Shown piece by piece: positions 1 to 13,336 of a DNA stretch of 64,000 bases; positions within the stretch are counted from its first letter, which is position 1, and each line of letters begins with the position of its first letter. Origin of the DNA: Chlorokybus atmophyticus. Its lineage: Eukaryota > Streptophyta > Chlorokybophyceae > Chlorokybales > Chlorokybaceae. The DNA lies in NCBI GenBank assembly GCA_009103225.1, contig RHPI01002503.1:437562-501561 (forward strand), read 5' to 3'. The notes under the pieces were generated by a model. That model did not search any database, was not told the origin of the DNA, and saw nothing but the letters and a program-made list of their open reading frames with translations. The translations under genes and the position numbers were made by a program.

Positions 1-1550
1 GGGGGGGGGGGGGGGGGGGGTTTGGGGGCTTTGTTTGTAAAGGGGTGTATTCGAATAGATACGGTACACGGCTGACTACCAACCTGGCAAGGTGCAGGGG
101 CCCGACCCTACCCTACCCTGCCCTTGCCCTGCGATTGCGGACATAGTGTGGCAAGCGAGCCAGCTGCGGCCATAGCGAGGGAGAGGAGAGTGCGGAGAGG
201 ATGGGAGGAGAGAGAGGGGTGGCGGAGGGAGGAGGGAGTTGTCGTCTTTGTGTGCCGTTGTGCATGTAGATGCAAAATTGAACTTGCTTGCCCCCGGCCC
301 TGTGGACAGTCATGCCAATGACTCTGTGCTGTTTAGGGCTGTGCATGTGGATACAACACAAACCACTATCATTTCAACATCAACCCATGGCAATCTGTTC
401 GCGTCCATACCTACTATACCAACACCGCATCACAACACAATAAAACACCACATCAGCATACAACGTCAGGCAACAGCGAGGCAAGCTAAGCTACTCCCGC
501 CAGTGCTGCGTCCTCCTCCAACACTGGTGCAGATGCCTACAGTGGGCTCCACCCTGTGGAGGGTAGCTAAGCTAGAGTAGATAATGCATATAGCTATGTG
601 CTCTATCTGTAGCCTGGCGGTGGTGGTGTGATTATGAAGATGATGGTGAGTGCTTGGGCTGGTGCATGGGACTGTTGCATATGCAGCAACGGAGTGCGCA
701 TACATATCAGCATGTGTGACGCAGCACCCCGTATACACGGCCTTGTGGGCAGGTATTGTGGCTGGGAAGTTGCTTGGGGTTCATGTTAAGATAGTATCCG
801 CAGAGTAGCACACAGCACTGCTGGCATGCCGATGGTCAAGGTGGTGTAGTTGTGGCTGGGACCTTGCTTGGGGATCATGCATGTTAAGATCGTACCCATA
901 GAAGTAACACACAGCGCTGCTGGCATGCCGGTGGTCAAGATGGTGTTATGGTGACTGGCTGCGATTATGGTAAGAATGACTGCAAGTATACATGTGATGT
1001 GCAAGATAATGCAATGGACAACATGTGCAACGAGATGATAGCTATGTAGCTGCCTACCCAGTATACACTTGTGTCCATTAATTCACTACCGCCCGCGTGC
1101 ATTGAAGCGCTAGAGGGGCTTAATCTGAATGTCAAACACACGGGCAACAATATGTCCTGCTTCTCAACTCCCATTTCAATTCGTTATGTACAAGATAGCC
1201 ACACATCATGGACAACACCGCGCCCGGCGCTATGTGCACTACACATGCAGCCCAGCCCTCTGAGTGCATACGGCAGTCTTGGCAATCACTAATGCACAAG
1301 CACAAGCACAACTGCACACTCGTAGGGATGCCCACAGGGGCAAAGTCTAACCAATCCCCTCCGTTGGGCGTTCCCTGCAACCGCCGCAACAAGCTGCAGG
1401 CGCCACGGTTGCGCCATTTGCCAACAATGTAACAATAGCTACAACGCCTTCCAAAAATAAAAAACAGCTATGAACACCAATGCGCCACCCCGGTTCTCTC
1501 TTCAACACAACGTTTACAACAATCAGCCGGAAATGTACACGCTCTCATCG
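1..1550. other. No gene found; poly-G start and a degenerate tandem duplication
   Basis: The window opens with 20 G residues. No frame shows a recognisable domain or a convincing exon with splice sites. A roughly 90-base imperfect tandem duplication lies at 756-945 (listed separately). The stretch may hold the 3' flank of the minus-strand zinc finger gene that ends at 1551. Confidence 0.5.
756..945. repeat. Imperfect tandem duplication, about 90 bases
   Basis: Units 756-846 and 850-945 share most bases from TTGTGGCTGGG at the start to GGTCAAG-TGGTG at the end, with point changes and a few short indels. It lies in non-coding DNA and reads as an old local duplication. Confidence 0.75.
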
Positions 1551-2937
1551 TCACATGACAACACAGCAGGTCCCTGGCCGTTGCTTGTGGGGCCGTCTAT
1601 CGTTGTGAGCCCCGCAGTTCAAACACTGAAACTGCATTGCCCCTGCTGGCACCTGCACTTGCGCCCCGCAGTTCTCGCACGAACCCCTTTCCAGAATTAA
1701 CATGTGCATGTAAGCATGAGTGGATGAGTAACTGAAGTCACGCAACTGGTCGCGCACACCCACATGCGCAAGTGCGCACAATCGCACATACATGTTGCAC
1801 ACATACAGATGCGGGCACACACATACGAGCACCCACACGCACCATATGCATGTGGACGCACACACGCAGACACGTGCACACGCACGCGCGCGCACACACA
1901 CACGCGCGCACCTTTCCATAGGCACCACCACGGCTGCTGAAAGCTGCAAGCTTGGCCTTAAGCCCGGATCACGATACTGCGGTTGATGTTGTAACACTGT
2001 GTGCTGCCCAACTCCGTGCTGCACGATGCCTCGTGAAAACGAGGAAGATTGTGGAAGGCTGCCCGCGTACACGGCAGGACTTGCGCTGTACAACTGCTGC
2101 AATAACAACAACCATCAGAGCATAGCAATACCAGTGCCGGCTGTTGTCCACACTACGTAAGCTGCCCTTTACTACATGCTCAGCAATGTGGCGTAACTGC
2201 ACGTGCGCGCATGTGAGATGTGCTTGTGTTGACAAAATTTCAAAAGAGGCAACTCACCGATTGTGCATCAAGGCGGGGGTCAACTGGGACATGCTGCAGG
2301 TGCCTGTCTGAATGCACAGGGACCGAAGAATATTGGGAATCGTAGTGCTGCAGCGGAGCTGCTGGGCCTTGTGGCACGAAACTTTGCGACATACTGCTCA
2401 ACTCTTGCACTTGCATCGCCATTGCGTGCTCCTCATCCTACCCCACACAAGGAGTAAACATAATGATGCAACGCTTTGCCACTCGTATCAAGAAGGCATA
2501 ACACAACACAAACACTACACACAGTGACGCCAGCAATAGTTACTTCAACCAAACGACTATGCTGCGTGCTCAGCGCCAGCTGCAATCGATAATATGACCT
2601 GGTGCATCTAACAAGCAATTCTGCAGGGTTGCTTTCTCGTGAAATTACTAATGAAAAATTGTTGCAGAGGTTGTCATGGTGCTAAGGCAGCCCGTGAAAC
2701 ACGGACACACGAACAGATTATATACAGGTGGTCGTAGGTAAAGCGACAATCTCTTCTCATATCCTTCTCACCTGCAACTGCTGGGCCAGCTTCGCATCCT
2801 CGTCAAAAGACCCTGCGGCCTGCTGCACCGCCATGTCGTAGGGATAGTCGGTACCGTTGCGCGCCCACGGCCTGGACCAATATGGCCTGGCCTGGCGTGG
2901 CCTGGCCCACCTCACCTGGCGGGCCTGACGGCCATCT
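1551..2937 (-). CDS. LSD1-type zinc finger protein with C-terminal CaaX box (5' end unresolved)
   Basis: Four exons join in frame on the minus strand: 2937-2772, 2437-2258, 2096-1912 and 1686-1551. The last encodes CENC, 14 residues including PAGAM, then CLNC. This is the C-x2-C-x14-C-x2-C spacing of LSD1-type zinc ribbons, which in plants occur in regulators of cell death. Upstream exons carry an acidic/Gln stretch (FDEDAKLAQQLQDEE) and a Gln/His/Ser-rich linker. The protein ends CCVVM before TGA, so CVVM is a CaaX prenylation box with a neighbouring Cys that could be palmitoylated. That predicts a membrane-attached protein. Intron 3 is a CA-rich repeat. The start codon was not found; a GC-rich N-terminal exon probably lies between 2938 and about 3250. 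Domain call is good; function is unknown. Confidence 0.65.
1742..1911. repeat. CA/CG-rich simple repeat in the last intron of the zinc finger gene
   Basis: Interrupted runs of CACA, GCGC and CACGCA fill most of the intron between the exons ending at 1912 and starting at 1686. In one frame this gives a meaningless Cys/Val/Arg-rich translation, which should not be read as protein. Confidence 0.8.
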
Positions 2938-4436
2938 CTGCGTGAAAAAGCAAGAACCGAGCACGAAGAGGAGGAGCGCCAGCGCTTGCTGCCACCACCA
3001 CCGCCGACACCACGACCGCAACCACCCCGCAGTCTTACACTTCCTACTCAACCTCCCAAACCCACACCAGCGCCCTCGCCTCCGCCCTCGCTGCTGCCGC
3101 CGCCGCCTCAACCGAGCAGCGCCCTGCGACGTCCGCAGCCACGTGTCAATTTCCACCAGCAATCGTCTTGCCTACTTTCTCGGATTCATAGGCCTAGCAT
3201 TTGGTACCACCTATGGTACGGTGTGAGGTACCACGCTGCCCCGTCCCTCGTTAATCAACCCCCAAGACGACAACGACACAAATGAGCAAACCTACGCCAA
3301 ACATCTTGATATGGCCTGAGCAGAACTTGCGCTTCTCTCTCGACTTGTTGATTCACAAAGCAAGGATTTTACATTGTGCTTCATCTGCTGCAGCGTTCAT
3401 CTGCAGTGAAGAGTGTGTGAGCAAGCCGTGTTGCCTTGGATGCATAAGTCTCAGCTTATCACCTTAATTACGGTAGTGTAAGTTAATGACAACTTTTAAG
3501 TCTCGTATGTGAGGAAGTTGCAGGCTTGCAGACTTTGACCTAACGCACAGCAGATTGTTTACTGGCAGAAAAGATCGCGCATTGTGTCACCGCCTGTGTT
3601 TAGTCATTTTGGACTGGTGCGGTCACGCGCGCCGATGATTGGCAAAGCAGCGGCGATTTGACCAACATACAGTGGCTGCAGCCATAGTTGTGCTCTTCCG
3701 GTGCCGGTCACCTAGATATTTTGGTCGATCTGTCGATTGAGGGGACCGGCTGACGTCGCCCAATTGAGATGTGGCAATGCGACAGCATGGGTGAACGTTC
3801 CGTGAGCTTGAAGCCTACACCTTCAGCAGAAGCAAGCCTACAGGGTGTGATGCGTTGCCGTGCACGTGCAATGCAAAGCACAACATGCCGTCGGGGATGC
3901 CGACAAAACACAACCCAAAAATGCACAATAGTTCACATGCACAGTGTGTGACTCACTCTAGCGTACCTGTTAAATCAGCCTCAACGAGTACTCTAAGAGT
4001 GCACACATGAGGTGACCTGGTAACAATTTAAGACTCTCTTGGGAGGTGTTATTGTCGCCCACCCTCATAAGGTAATACCCAGGGGCCAAACACTCACAAT
4101 CAGTAATCAGAATGCCAAGGCATAGAAGCGTAATAACAGCAAACAAGCACGTCAAGCAACAAGCAACGCCCTCATGTGCGCTCGCTGCTTGAATGGCAGC
4201 CAGATAACTTGCATCAACTGGCTTGTACACGTATAATTCCAAGCTGGTCGACATGCTTTTCATATGCAACCACCACTCGCTGCATGGAAAACTGTTGTGC
4301 TGTAACCCAAGTGCATCAAAACAACGCCATGCTGTTGTGTAGTGCGCTCAGCAACAAGCATGCCACCCACCACTCTCAGTGCCGGGCGTGCTCACAGCAA
4401 TATCAAGACACACAGCCAGCCAAACATCTGCTTGTA
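2938..4436. other. Gap between zinc finger gene and TRAPPC8; possible 5' exon only
   Basis: A Gly/Arg-rich GC segment at about 2940-3250 may hold the unresolved first exon and promoter of the minus-strand zinc finger gene. The remaining 1.2 kb shows no domain, no RNA gene and no clear repeat. Confidence 0.4.
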
Positions 4437-7400
4437 CTATAAGTCAAGCAAACTCAATGGCTCAGCCGACTGTCTGTGCGTCAGCACGGCAGCAGAAGGT
4501 GGTGGCACATTGAATGCATCAAGCTGTTGTGCTATGGACAAGGACTTGGTCGAGGCTGCTGCTTTCGCTTCCTGTCGTGAGTCCGAAACCCTGACCAGGA
4601 AGGACTGGCCGACGCTGCTGCCGTTTCCATCAAGTCCCTCCGCTCCGTCAGCTATGGGCGTGGCCGGTGTTGAGGGGGCCGACTCGTTGTTCACAAACCA
4701 GGACACGCGATAGCTGCTGAAGTCATAGACGCCGGGGGCGAAGAGCGCCGCGCACAGTGGGATGGAGGCTTGCTCTCCCGGGGGCAGGTGGTTGAGGGTC
4801 ACGCGCGAGGGGCCGCACCACACGTACGGAGTCAGCGGCATGACGCCCATCCTGCTGCCGAGGTCGCCAATGTCGCGCCGCTCTGCATGCTTTGTGATCG
4901 CCGCGTACGAGACCACCGGCGGCAGCGTCGGGCTGACTGCGCCTGAGGCAGCCGTGTCGGCCGCAGCGCCCTGCGGAGAGTTGATTGCGAACCAGCCACC
5001 AGAGTCGGCTGCGGCCGCCGGTTCTGCGGTGGGATTGGAGGTCTCCAAGCAAACGGAAACGCTCGTGGAGCTGCAATTGCGCACTTCAAACAGCAGGGGA
5101 GCGCGGCATGATGAATGTGAACTGAAATCATGATCTATCACGCTGTCACCCTGCAGCGCCCAGCGCACTGGTGCCGGACCTCGCGTGCTGCACAGCAACG
5201 AACAATGTACTCACTTAGACACATGCGCCTCCAAAAGACGACCACTAAAAGCTATTGATGTTGCATGTGTTGGTAGTTTGGGCGTTATCAACTGACAGTA
5301 ACGGCCTGAGCAGCATGCATGCCAGCCATACCTGAGCCCATATACATTCAATGAACCGGCTCGGGGGGCTCCAGGCTCACCAGCTACTTCCCAAGCAAAA
5401 AGTACATCCAGGTCGTCCTCTCGCCTTCCTGTTGTGCTCGCATTCCCGGGTAAGGCAATCAGCCTTCGCTCTGCAAGATAGAACGAGTGCGCGGGGCCGG
5501 CATCCAAGTCCACATGCGTGCCTATGGAAGAGCTCTGCAGGATGCTGAGTTAGTACCAAACGCACAACGTGCAAGTGTTTCTGAGATTGAAGCCAGCACT
5601 CTTTTCCGCTGCTTGTACAGCTGCTTACCAAGTGAAGCTCGCACGGATGGCCTGTGCCATTCTGTTGCTGCTCGCCAAAACCAACTGATGCTAGCTCAGC
5701 GTACGCCGGCTGTACATGAAAGAAAAGGGTGGAGGTCTGCGAATTACACCAACAGGTCAGTATCAAGACGTCAACACATCAGCAGCAGCAACAAGTGTTA
5801 ATTGACAATGCGTCACTGACATGCAGCAGCAACTGCAACAACAAGAACAGCCCAACTAGCAACCTCTCCAGGGCGTATGAGGGGTGCCTCCTTAGTAGAA
5901 CTACTCCAGCTATCACTGCATTGCAACATGTCACACAAGGTCAAGCGTCAGACCTGAAGCACAAGTGCAACTAACAAGCTCCAGTCGCGTGCACTCACCT
6001 AGATGACTCTTCTAGTGGCAACAGCTGCCACTGCTCTGGCATGGCTGTCACTTGATTGATGAAGAACCCACTTGCTAAGTGCAGGTTGTGGACATCTACT
6101 CTTAACAAGTGCCTACCAACCAGCAGACAGGTCAGGGTAGGGGCAAGGCCCAGCAAACCAATAACATGTGGTGCCAATTGCTCAAAAGCTGTGGAAAGAA
6201 GTTGCCCATACCTATCCAACGATGTTGGACTTGGCAGCAACCTTGCAGACGCCTTTAAAGACGCAACAACCTGTATCCATGCAGCAAGCTCAGACAGCAT
6301 GTCAACATGTGATCACGATAACTGACTCACGTTACACGCTCACCGTCAGCGAGCAGACTACTCGCAGAGTCCGGTATTTCATCACAGATGTTCCTGCCTG
6401 AAATCAAGTGCATATGTAAGCAGCACGATCATGACTTGGATGCTGCTGACAGCCAAATCAAAATTACGCACATGTGCTTCATAATAAAACGCCAGGTGCA
6501 CTGTCTGTAGGCCAGTTGAACACATCCGCAGCCACAATGGCCACAGCAGCGTGCTTCCGCCCCCGAGGGACCCCCCTACACTCAGCGATGTACTCACTCA
6601 GCATAAGTGCAAATCAATGCAACAGCAGTTCCTGTAATCAAAACGTACCAGCCAAAAACTCAATAATTCCCCTGGATTCTGCCCCGCCCTTGGCATTTTT
6701 ATTCTGTTGCAACCAACGTTGACACCACAAACGCAATGTGCGATGTCAGTTCACGACATGCATGTGGAGAACTTGTATACCTGGCGGCCATGTCGTGAAG
6801 GCGACAAGCAGTGCGAGAACTCAACATCCAAATCGTTTTCTTCACCAGCACATACTTCGGCCGGATGACTGCTTCGCATGCGCAGAGACTACCAACACAT
6901 CTGGTGTTATGGTTGCAAACGCAAAGCACTATCATCCCAGCACATGTGAAAGTAGGATGCACACTTGCAACAACGTGCCATTGTTTATGCGCAGAGCATA
7001 CCAAAGGGCGTCAACACCAAGCAGTACTGAGCAGACCTTGAGACTGGCAGGGCCAGTGTTGCTGAGCTCCATTACAAAGCGGCGCAACTCTCCTTGCACT
7101 ACTGCCGATGGAAGTTCGTGTATTCTTGCTTCCAGGCGAGGCATAGACTGCGAGGGTATTACAGTCAGACGAGCGTAGGAAAATGCATAGATGCGGCAAA
7201 CCTTCGCTAAACAGCGTTACAGCCCATTATATACCTGGATGACCCTAAATGCAAGGCGCATGTGTGGCGGATAATCACGGTCCTGTCCTCCTTCTTTCTG
7301 CCTGCCATTGCCATTCCGCAACTCAATAATAAGCACTGAGTGGCATGCACTGGTACTTAACAGCGGTTGACCACCATATCTGATGCATAGCCCTGGTCTC

Positions 7401-10400
7401 AAGAGCACACCAAATGCAAGTCTCATCGACACAGTCCACGACGCTGACACTGATATGTAGCCATACGCAGCACGTACTTCTTTTTCAGAGGCCCACGGAT
7501 TGCAAACATTTGCCGACCCCTGGCTACTTCAGAAAGCAGCCAGTCAACACCAATGACATTGACCTTTCCCTCTTTTAACGGTTTTATTGTCAACCGCACC
7601 TGTGAAGCGCAGCGCTGTCAACAAAGTTTCTGAAACCATAGCAGGCCACGCAGGCTGCTGCAGAAGTCACACCACTCTCACCTTGGTGCGCTCACCACCT
7701 TTCAGCGAGAAAGCCGCAGCGGGGGCTTCAACAGCTCCACTAGTATCTTCTTCTGTGTCACTATCGGGAGCAAGCAAATCGTTGTTCAAACCTTGTACAC
7801 TATGTACACGCGACGAGCGCTTTGTGGGACGTGTCCATGTCCACAGCAGCCGGACATCGGACACTGATACAGGGATCTTGAGGCAATTGTAAAACTCAAC
7901 ATCGATGCCAACTTCCTCTGCGGAATTGAAGTTGGTCGAATGTTACAAACGCATCAAATGCATGATGCTGTGCAGCTACATTGTGCAAAAGGCTTGCCTC
8001 CAGCAACTGTAAGGTTGGTCTGCTCTTCAATGGCACTCTGCAAGCGAGCAGCAGACCCGCGGTCCATCCAGGTGGACAGCGTTTCTTGGAAGCCTGGTGA
8101 GATCAATGGCTCCTCCAAATCAGCCCAGACATCATCTGGCACAGATGCCTGCAAAACAAGCCCATTCACAGGATGCAACACGTCACAACGGACATGCTGT
8201 CATCATGCACCACGCACCGCAGCATCAGATGCATGGCACCGGTAGTCTTGGAAGTGTACTGTGACCCTTCCAGTGTCAATAACCGGCAATTGCAACGGCA
8301 GAGGAGCCAGCACCCCTGTTTTCTCAGCAGCTTGCTGCAGCAACCAAAAACAACAGCAATCAGTGACTGAACAGCCCTTGTTGATATGTTCATTACGTCC
8401 GGTAATGGCCGAAAACAGTTCTGCAGCACAGCTGCCACACCTGATAGACGTAAAGGAACTCCCTAAGGTAAGTCGCTTGCGTTGCAGCCGGCTGATGCCC
8501 GCAAGCCAGCAGCTTCATGAAATACTGAACAGCGCCAGGAAAGTCGCCGAGGTGCGCTGCTTGCCTGTCCAACAAGGTGTTAAGCACAAGCGAAGAAGCA
8601 GTGCCGCGCAAAAGCCTGAAGCATTTGACCTTCCCAAAGCGAAATGAACATGGTCATCAATGTACGCCCATCCTCTGGACGCGTACACGCCTAGCACTTG
8701 GGTGTATGCTCGCACTGCATGTTTACGCTGCAGCATGGAGAATACGTCATTGATAATGAAGCACATGCGCATTATGACAAACACAACTTGCTAAGTCACC
8801 TGTGAGCACTGGTTGTACCGGTTGCCCGCTAGAACCATGTGAAAAGAATATTTCCTCACAGACAAGGGAACCAGACGCAGGAAGCATAGAGCGGCTTGCT
8901 CCATGAGGACTCCAGATCGCAAGTTGTTCTCCTGAAAGTTACCAGCAAGCGGCATGCATTGCAAGTTATCACTCTGGTACAACAAGTTATTATGGGAGTT
9001 CGCTCAAACACTTGGTCAATTCGAACACTCGGTCAAGAAAGTTTACCTCCAGGGATGCACGGGTGAGAACCAAGGCTGCTTCACGGTACTGTCGCTTGGC
9101 CTTCAACACTTCAACCAACAGCAAAGCTGTCCGCGTGGCATACCGAGTGCCAAGCTGGCCGCTCCTCTGCCATACGCGATGTGTTATGTTGTGATACAGG
9201 AAGCATGGCAACTTAACAGCAAGGTCGGGTGTACACCACAACACTCTCCTCCACCTGATAGAAGGTGTACGCCAGTTCAAAGCAAGGCAAACTCTCACGG
9301 TGGTGTTCGTCCAACATGAATGCCGCCAAGCCCATCAGTTCCTGGCAGGGCACAAAAGCAAGTAGGTCAGAAAGCAGGAGGGGGGGGGGGNGGGGGGGGG
9401 GGGGGGGGAGACACATTGCCGAACACTGCTAACAGCCAACTGGTTGTGCAGCAAATATCACCTGTACACCGGCATAATGCTTCCACGCTCGATCTGACTT
9501 GTAATCACTGGACAACTGTCTGTAATTGTTGAGCGCGAGGTCGTAATCTCTCAGCATGAATGCGTAATCTCCCAACAGTCGCAACTGCCATTCTGTCGAG
9601 GATGTGCTGTACCTGGACAGGTAGCATGCAACTTGATACTGCTACTTCTATTGACACTTCTAGTCCAAGATCTGGTACGCATGTTACACACTGTTAATAG
9701 AGCACAACCTGCACGTCCATGACAGGTGTACTTACGCATTGCTCGAGTTGTTGGAGTCAGCTTCAGTCTCCTTCTTCTCCTTGCGGATGCCCCAGAGGCT
9801 TGTGATGCGGCTCTTCAAGCCTTTACGACTTGAGGACACCTGCGAGCACACAATGAGACCTTACACACCTTGCCAGCAATCGGTGTGGGCAAGCACGAAC
9901 CTGATGGTGCAGATTGCGAATCTTCTGCTCCATGTATGGTATCAACGCCTTCTCAACTAGATCATGTATAAACACTGACACCTGCATGAAGACAAGCATT
10001 AGGTGAACAAGCATGCAACACCTGCGCTCACTGGCATGCGCATACACATGCCCACGCACACGCACACGGACATGCACGAAGGAGCCACAATGCTGACACA
10101 GGGGATAGCTTTCTCAAATTGCGTGAATGATTGAAGGGCACAACCAGACCCAAGGCTGACCTGAAGCAAATCTGTGCTAGACAGGCATGCTCCCAATGCT
10201 GGCCTTCCAGTTGCAGCCGCAGCATCTGCCTGTAAGCGCAAGCGCAGCGTGAATTTATATGTATCAGGGTAGGTATGTTTGGATGGACAATAGACTAAGC
10301 TTGTGATCGCTCTCATGTGACATGCAAAGACTGCATGCCACCCAACACTCTTACAGCTACAAGGTATGTTTGGATGGACAATAGACTAAGCTTGTGATCG

Positions 10401-11430
10401 CTCTCATGTGACATGCAAAGACTGCATGCCACCCAACACTCTTACAGCTACAAATGAAGGCAAGGGGAAGACTGGACGCAATGGCGTCCATATGTCTGGT
10501 TGAGGCGTTGACCTATTGCCATTATCATCGAGAAGCTCCGTGTTGGTGATAACCAACCGGCAGTTTGGGGCGCCAAATGCCCTTCGCATCTCTGATAGAA
10601 GCTGCTCGGCCCTAGCAAGGTTGTTATGGTTGGTTGCCCACCCTCACGCACAACCAGTATGGTGTGCCACAATGTCATTGCTGTGGTAGTTGCCATGCAA
10701 AGCGCTACTCAACTGATCACTTGGGCCTGTATGCGCGTCGTGTAGGAGCACATACTGCTTGAGGCATTCGGAATCCATAATGCCATCCGACATAAGCGGC
10801 GGCAGCTTATCACTCTTGTCAAGCTTAACGCAGTCAGCGACTGGATCTGAGCTGCTGGAAGATACCACCAAGAGGGCTGCGTTATGAGAGAGTTCACACG
10901 CAGCGCTGTTAGGACATTCCAAAAGGGAAAAGCTGCGCTGCCCCAAGCACGCATGAGCAAAGACAATTGCATAGCAGTAAACCAGCTTGCGGTGCACAAG
11001 TGCATCGCAAATGCATAAAACTTACAGGCCACAGGATGGTCGACAGCTTCATGCTCCGAAAACTCCAGCATATGGAAAAACTCACGAAAGTACTTGTGAA
11101 ACCAGCCAGGTCCAAAAAGATCACTCGAGTTCGCTGCAACAGCGTGTCTCAATGCTTGAGACATAAAGTGACATGCTGCTTTTGCTGACTGGCCAGCTTC
11201 ATCGCATGGCGAACTCGTCACATGCAAGCTTACATGGCAAAGTGCTTGCTAGCTGCTCAGGGGTTTGATTTTGAGACGCTGTCATAGCATCATCACTCGC
11301 ATTGGTCACCAGCTGTGACAGGTGTTCTTCTGCAACCTGGGCATACATGCACGCATTATTCCGCAACAAAATGTCACATCACGTGTCCATGAGGAGGCAA
11401 ACTGCATGCAAGGAAGCAAGGGCATTTGTG

Positions 11431-11465
<35 letters not shown>

Positions 11466-12375
11466 NNNNNNNNNNNNNNNNNNNNNNNNNNNNNNNNNNN
11501 NNNNNNNNNNNNNNNNNNNNNNNNNNNNNNNNNNNNNNNNNNNNNNNNNNNNNNNNNNNNNNNNNNNNNNNNNNNNNNNNNNNNNNNNNNNNNNNNNNNN
11601 NNNNNNNNNNNNNNNNNNNNNNNNNNNNNNNNNNNNNNNNNNNNNNNNNATATATATATATATATATATGTGTAAGGTTCGACAGAACACCATCATGCGC
11701 AAGACTTACCTCCACCGGCGGTTGTGACATGTGGCGTACTTCATGCACCTTGATGCGAAAATCGTAAAGCCTGTAGGGCTGCTCACTGGCTGTACGCACT
11801 GGCACTGCACAGATGTACATGGGAAGCATGAGAGGATGCAAAGTTCAATCTTGGGTATGCCTACTTTTCAACCAACCTCTCATGTGCTCATTGCGTACAT
11901 ACGCAAAGAGACTTCCCCTAGTGAGAGTAATACAATCCTCCTACATACGCATATCGCTGTATTTGTTAAGCACCTAACGTTGTCTAAGCAATGCATACCA
12001 CCACCCTTTCTGGCAACGCCTCAGTGCTTGAAGCTGCTGTGTATGCACATTGTGACCTTCGCGTCAACACTTCAACTGAACGCTGTGTGCGATTGTCTCA
12101 AAAAGCAGGCAATGTGCAGACTCTGGTAGCTGACTATCACCACCTGTACACGTATTGGCTATGTGTAATGTTTAAACATTCGTTTGTTGACAACCGCTGC
12201 TTAATGGATCCAACACTGCATGACCAGTACCGTTCAAGTTGGTGACATGGCAGTGCGGGCGGAGAAGGTCCACAAAGCTCAGGCGGTTTTTGGCGCAGAT
12301 GGCGTCGACGTCCGGAGACGTCAGCACCATCACTGAGGGGGCATACTGCTGCCTAACAAACTCAGCAAGCGCCAT
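4437..12375 (-). CDS. TRAPPC8: TRAPPC8 (Trs85-like), TRAPPIII complex subunit
   Basis: TRAPPC8 is the TRAPPIII-specific subunit that directs the Rab1/Ypt1 exchange factor to early autophagic and Golgi membranes. Exon 1 starts at 12375; residues LSFVDLLRPH match the family N-terminus. Nineteen exons were placed in frame: 12375-12231, 11804-11710, 11336-11234, 11196-11026, 10876-10714, 10611-10446, 10229-10161, 9981-9901, 9839-9736, 9612-9462, 9341-9255, 9166-9047, 8931-8800, 8727-8630, 8564-8441, 8334-8218, 8148-7998, 7917-7682 and 7599-7478. Diagnostic blocks include YVLLHD, MEQAALCFLR, VRKYSFHMVLAGNR and LREFLYVYQ. Later exons to 4437 match the family beta-rich C-terminus (LAFYYEA near 6490, GVYDFSSYRV near 4720), but not all junctions were fixed. 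Exon 17 ends in a GC donor. Intron 3 would be only 37 bases, so that junction is less certain. Confidence 0.9.
9380..9408. repeat. Poly-G run with one N
   Basis: A run of G interrupted by one N at 9391. On the transcribed minus strand it is poly-C and sits in the pyrimidine tract before the acceptor of TRAPPC8 exon 11 (exon starts 9341). Its true length is uncertain in the assembly. Confidence 0.85.
10271..10452. repeat. Perfect 91-base tandem duplication across a TRAPPC8 splice donor
   Basis: Units 10271-10361 and 10362-10452 read identically over all 91 bases. In minus orientation exon 6 of TRAPPC8 ends at 10446, inside the second unit, so the last 7 exon bases and the GTAAGA donor are present twice. 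Perfect identity suggests a recent event or an assembly duplication. Confidence 0.9.
11442..11669. repeat. (AT)n microsatellite with 184-base assembly gap
   Basis: TA repeats flank N residues at 11466-11649 on both sides, in TRAPPC8 intron 2. The gap most likely hides more of the same dinucleotide repeat, so no coding sequence needs to be missing. Confidence 0.9.
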
Positions 12376-13336
12376 GCTGCAAAGAAAGTAGGAGGGGGGC
12401 GAGCAAACAACAACTACAGCTTGCTTGCTGCAACAGCTGCTCTCAACCCTAAACGCCTCCGCCTTGCAGACTCAAGCAGCGCAGTGCTCCGCCGCTTCTG
12501 CAGTTGCAGCAGGCGCCCATGGCGCCTGCCCCTTCCACTACCAGCTCAATAATGTAACGTGTGCAAGCAGCATCTGTGCTTGTAAACAGCTCGCAGACAC
12601 CGCCGCCCCCGCCGGTGCCACCGCCACCGTCGCCAACCTGACCGACATGCTGCTGATTGCAGCCCTTCAGCTTGGGACTGCAGCTGCGTCGACTGGTTGG
12701 ATGTCAGTCCTGTCGACGCACTCGGCAGAGCTGTCGACGCAGCAGTCTGCGTGCTTCGATGCTTCGATGCATGCAGCATCAGTGGTGCATGCCATAGTGG
12801 CATTGCCATTGGCATGCCCATGCCATATGATACATGCAATCACAAGCTACAATATGTCTCCATCAGCGGTACGTCTTATATACATAAAAATGTTATGTAT
12901 ATAACGATATGCAATAAGCCCAAAGAGAACCAGGTATGTTTACAACAATCTCGGTCAATCTTCATGATGTGGTGAGATTCATATTATCATCATGTGGGTG
13001 TCATTGTGGATATTATGATATTTTGCAACACTTGACATGCTATTAAACAATGTTGTTAAATGATATTAATTGTATCAGATCTGTGATTGCATGCGCAACC
13101 ACAATTAGCGTAATATGTACATTGCGGTCGAAAAGAATTTTCGTTATACATGATGCATATTTTACGATATAATTATTTTGCTAAATACTTTGGTATGCGA
13201 AGTCTCGCATCAATGAAGACAAATGTTGTGCAACGGATTCTCATCAACAGCAAGTCCTTCCGTTTAAGAATTGAAAACCATATAATACAAAATCAATGTA
13301 TTCTTTTGCTGCATAGAAATTATGTTGTGAAGCACA

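Noticed and set aside
105-132. CCCTACCCTACCCTG resembling telomeric repeats
   Set aside because: Only two or three degenerate units; no true telomere array and not at a chromosome end that can be shown.
12425-12904. 159-codon Ala/Cys-rich plus-strand frame next to the TRAPPC8 start
   Set aside because: No domain, no splice or homology support, composition follows local GCA-rich sequence; probably promoter or 5' region of TRAPPC8.
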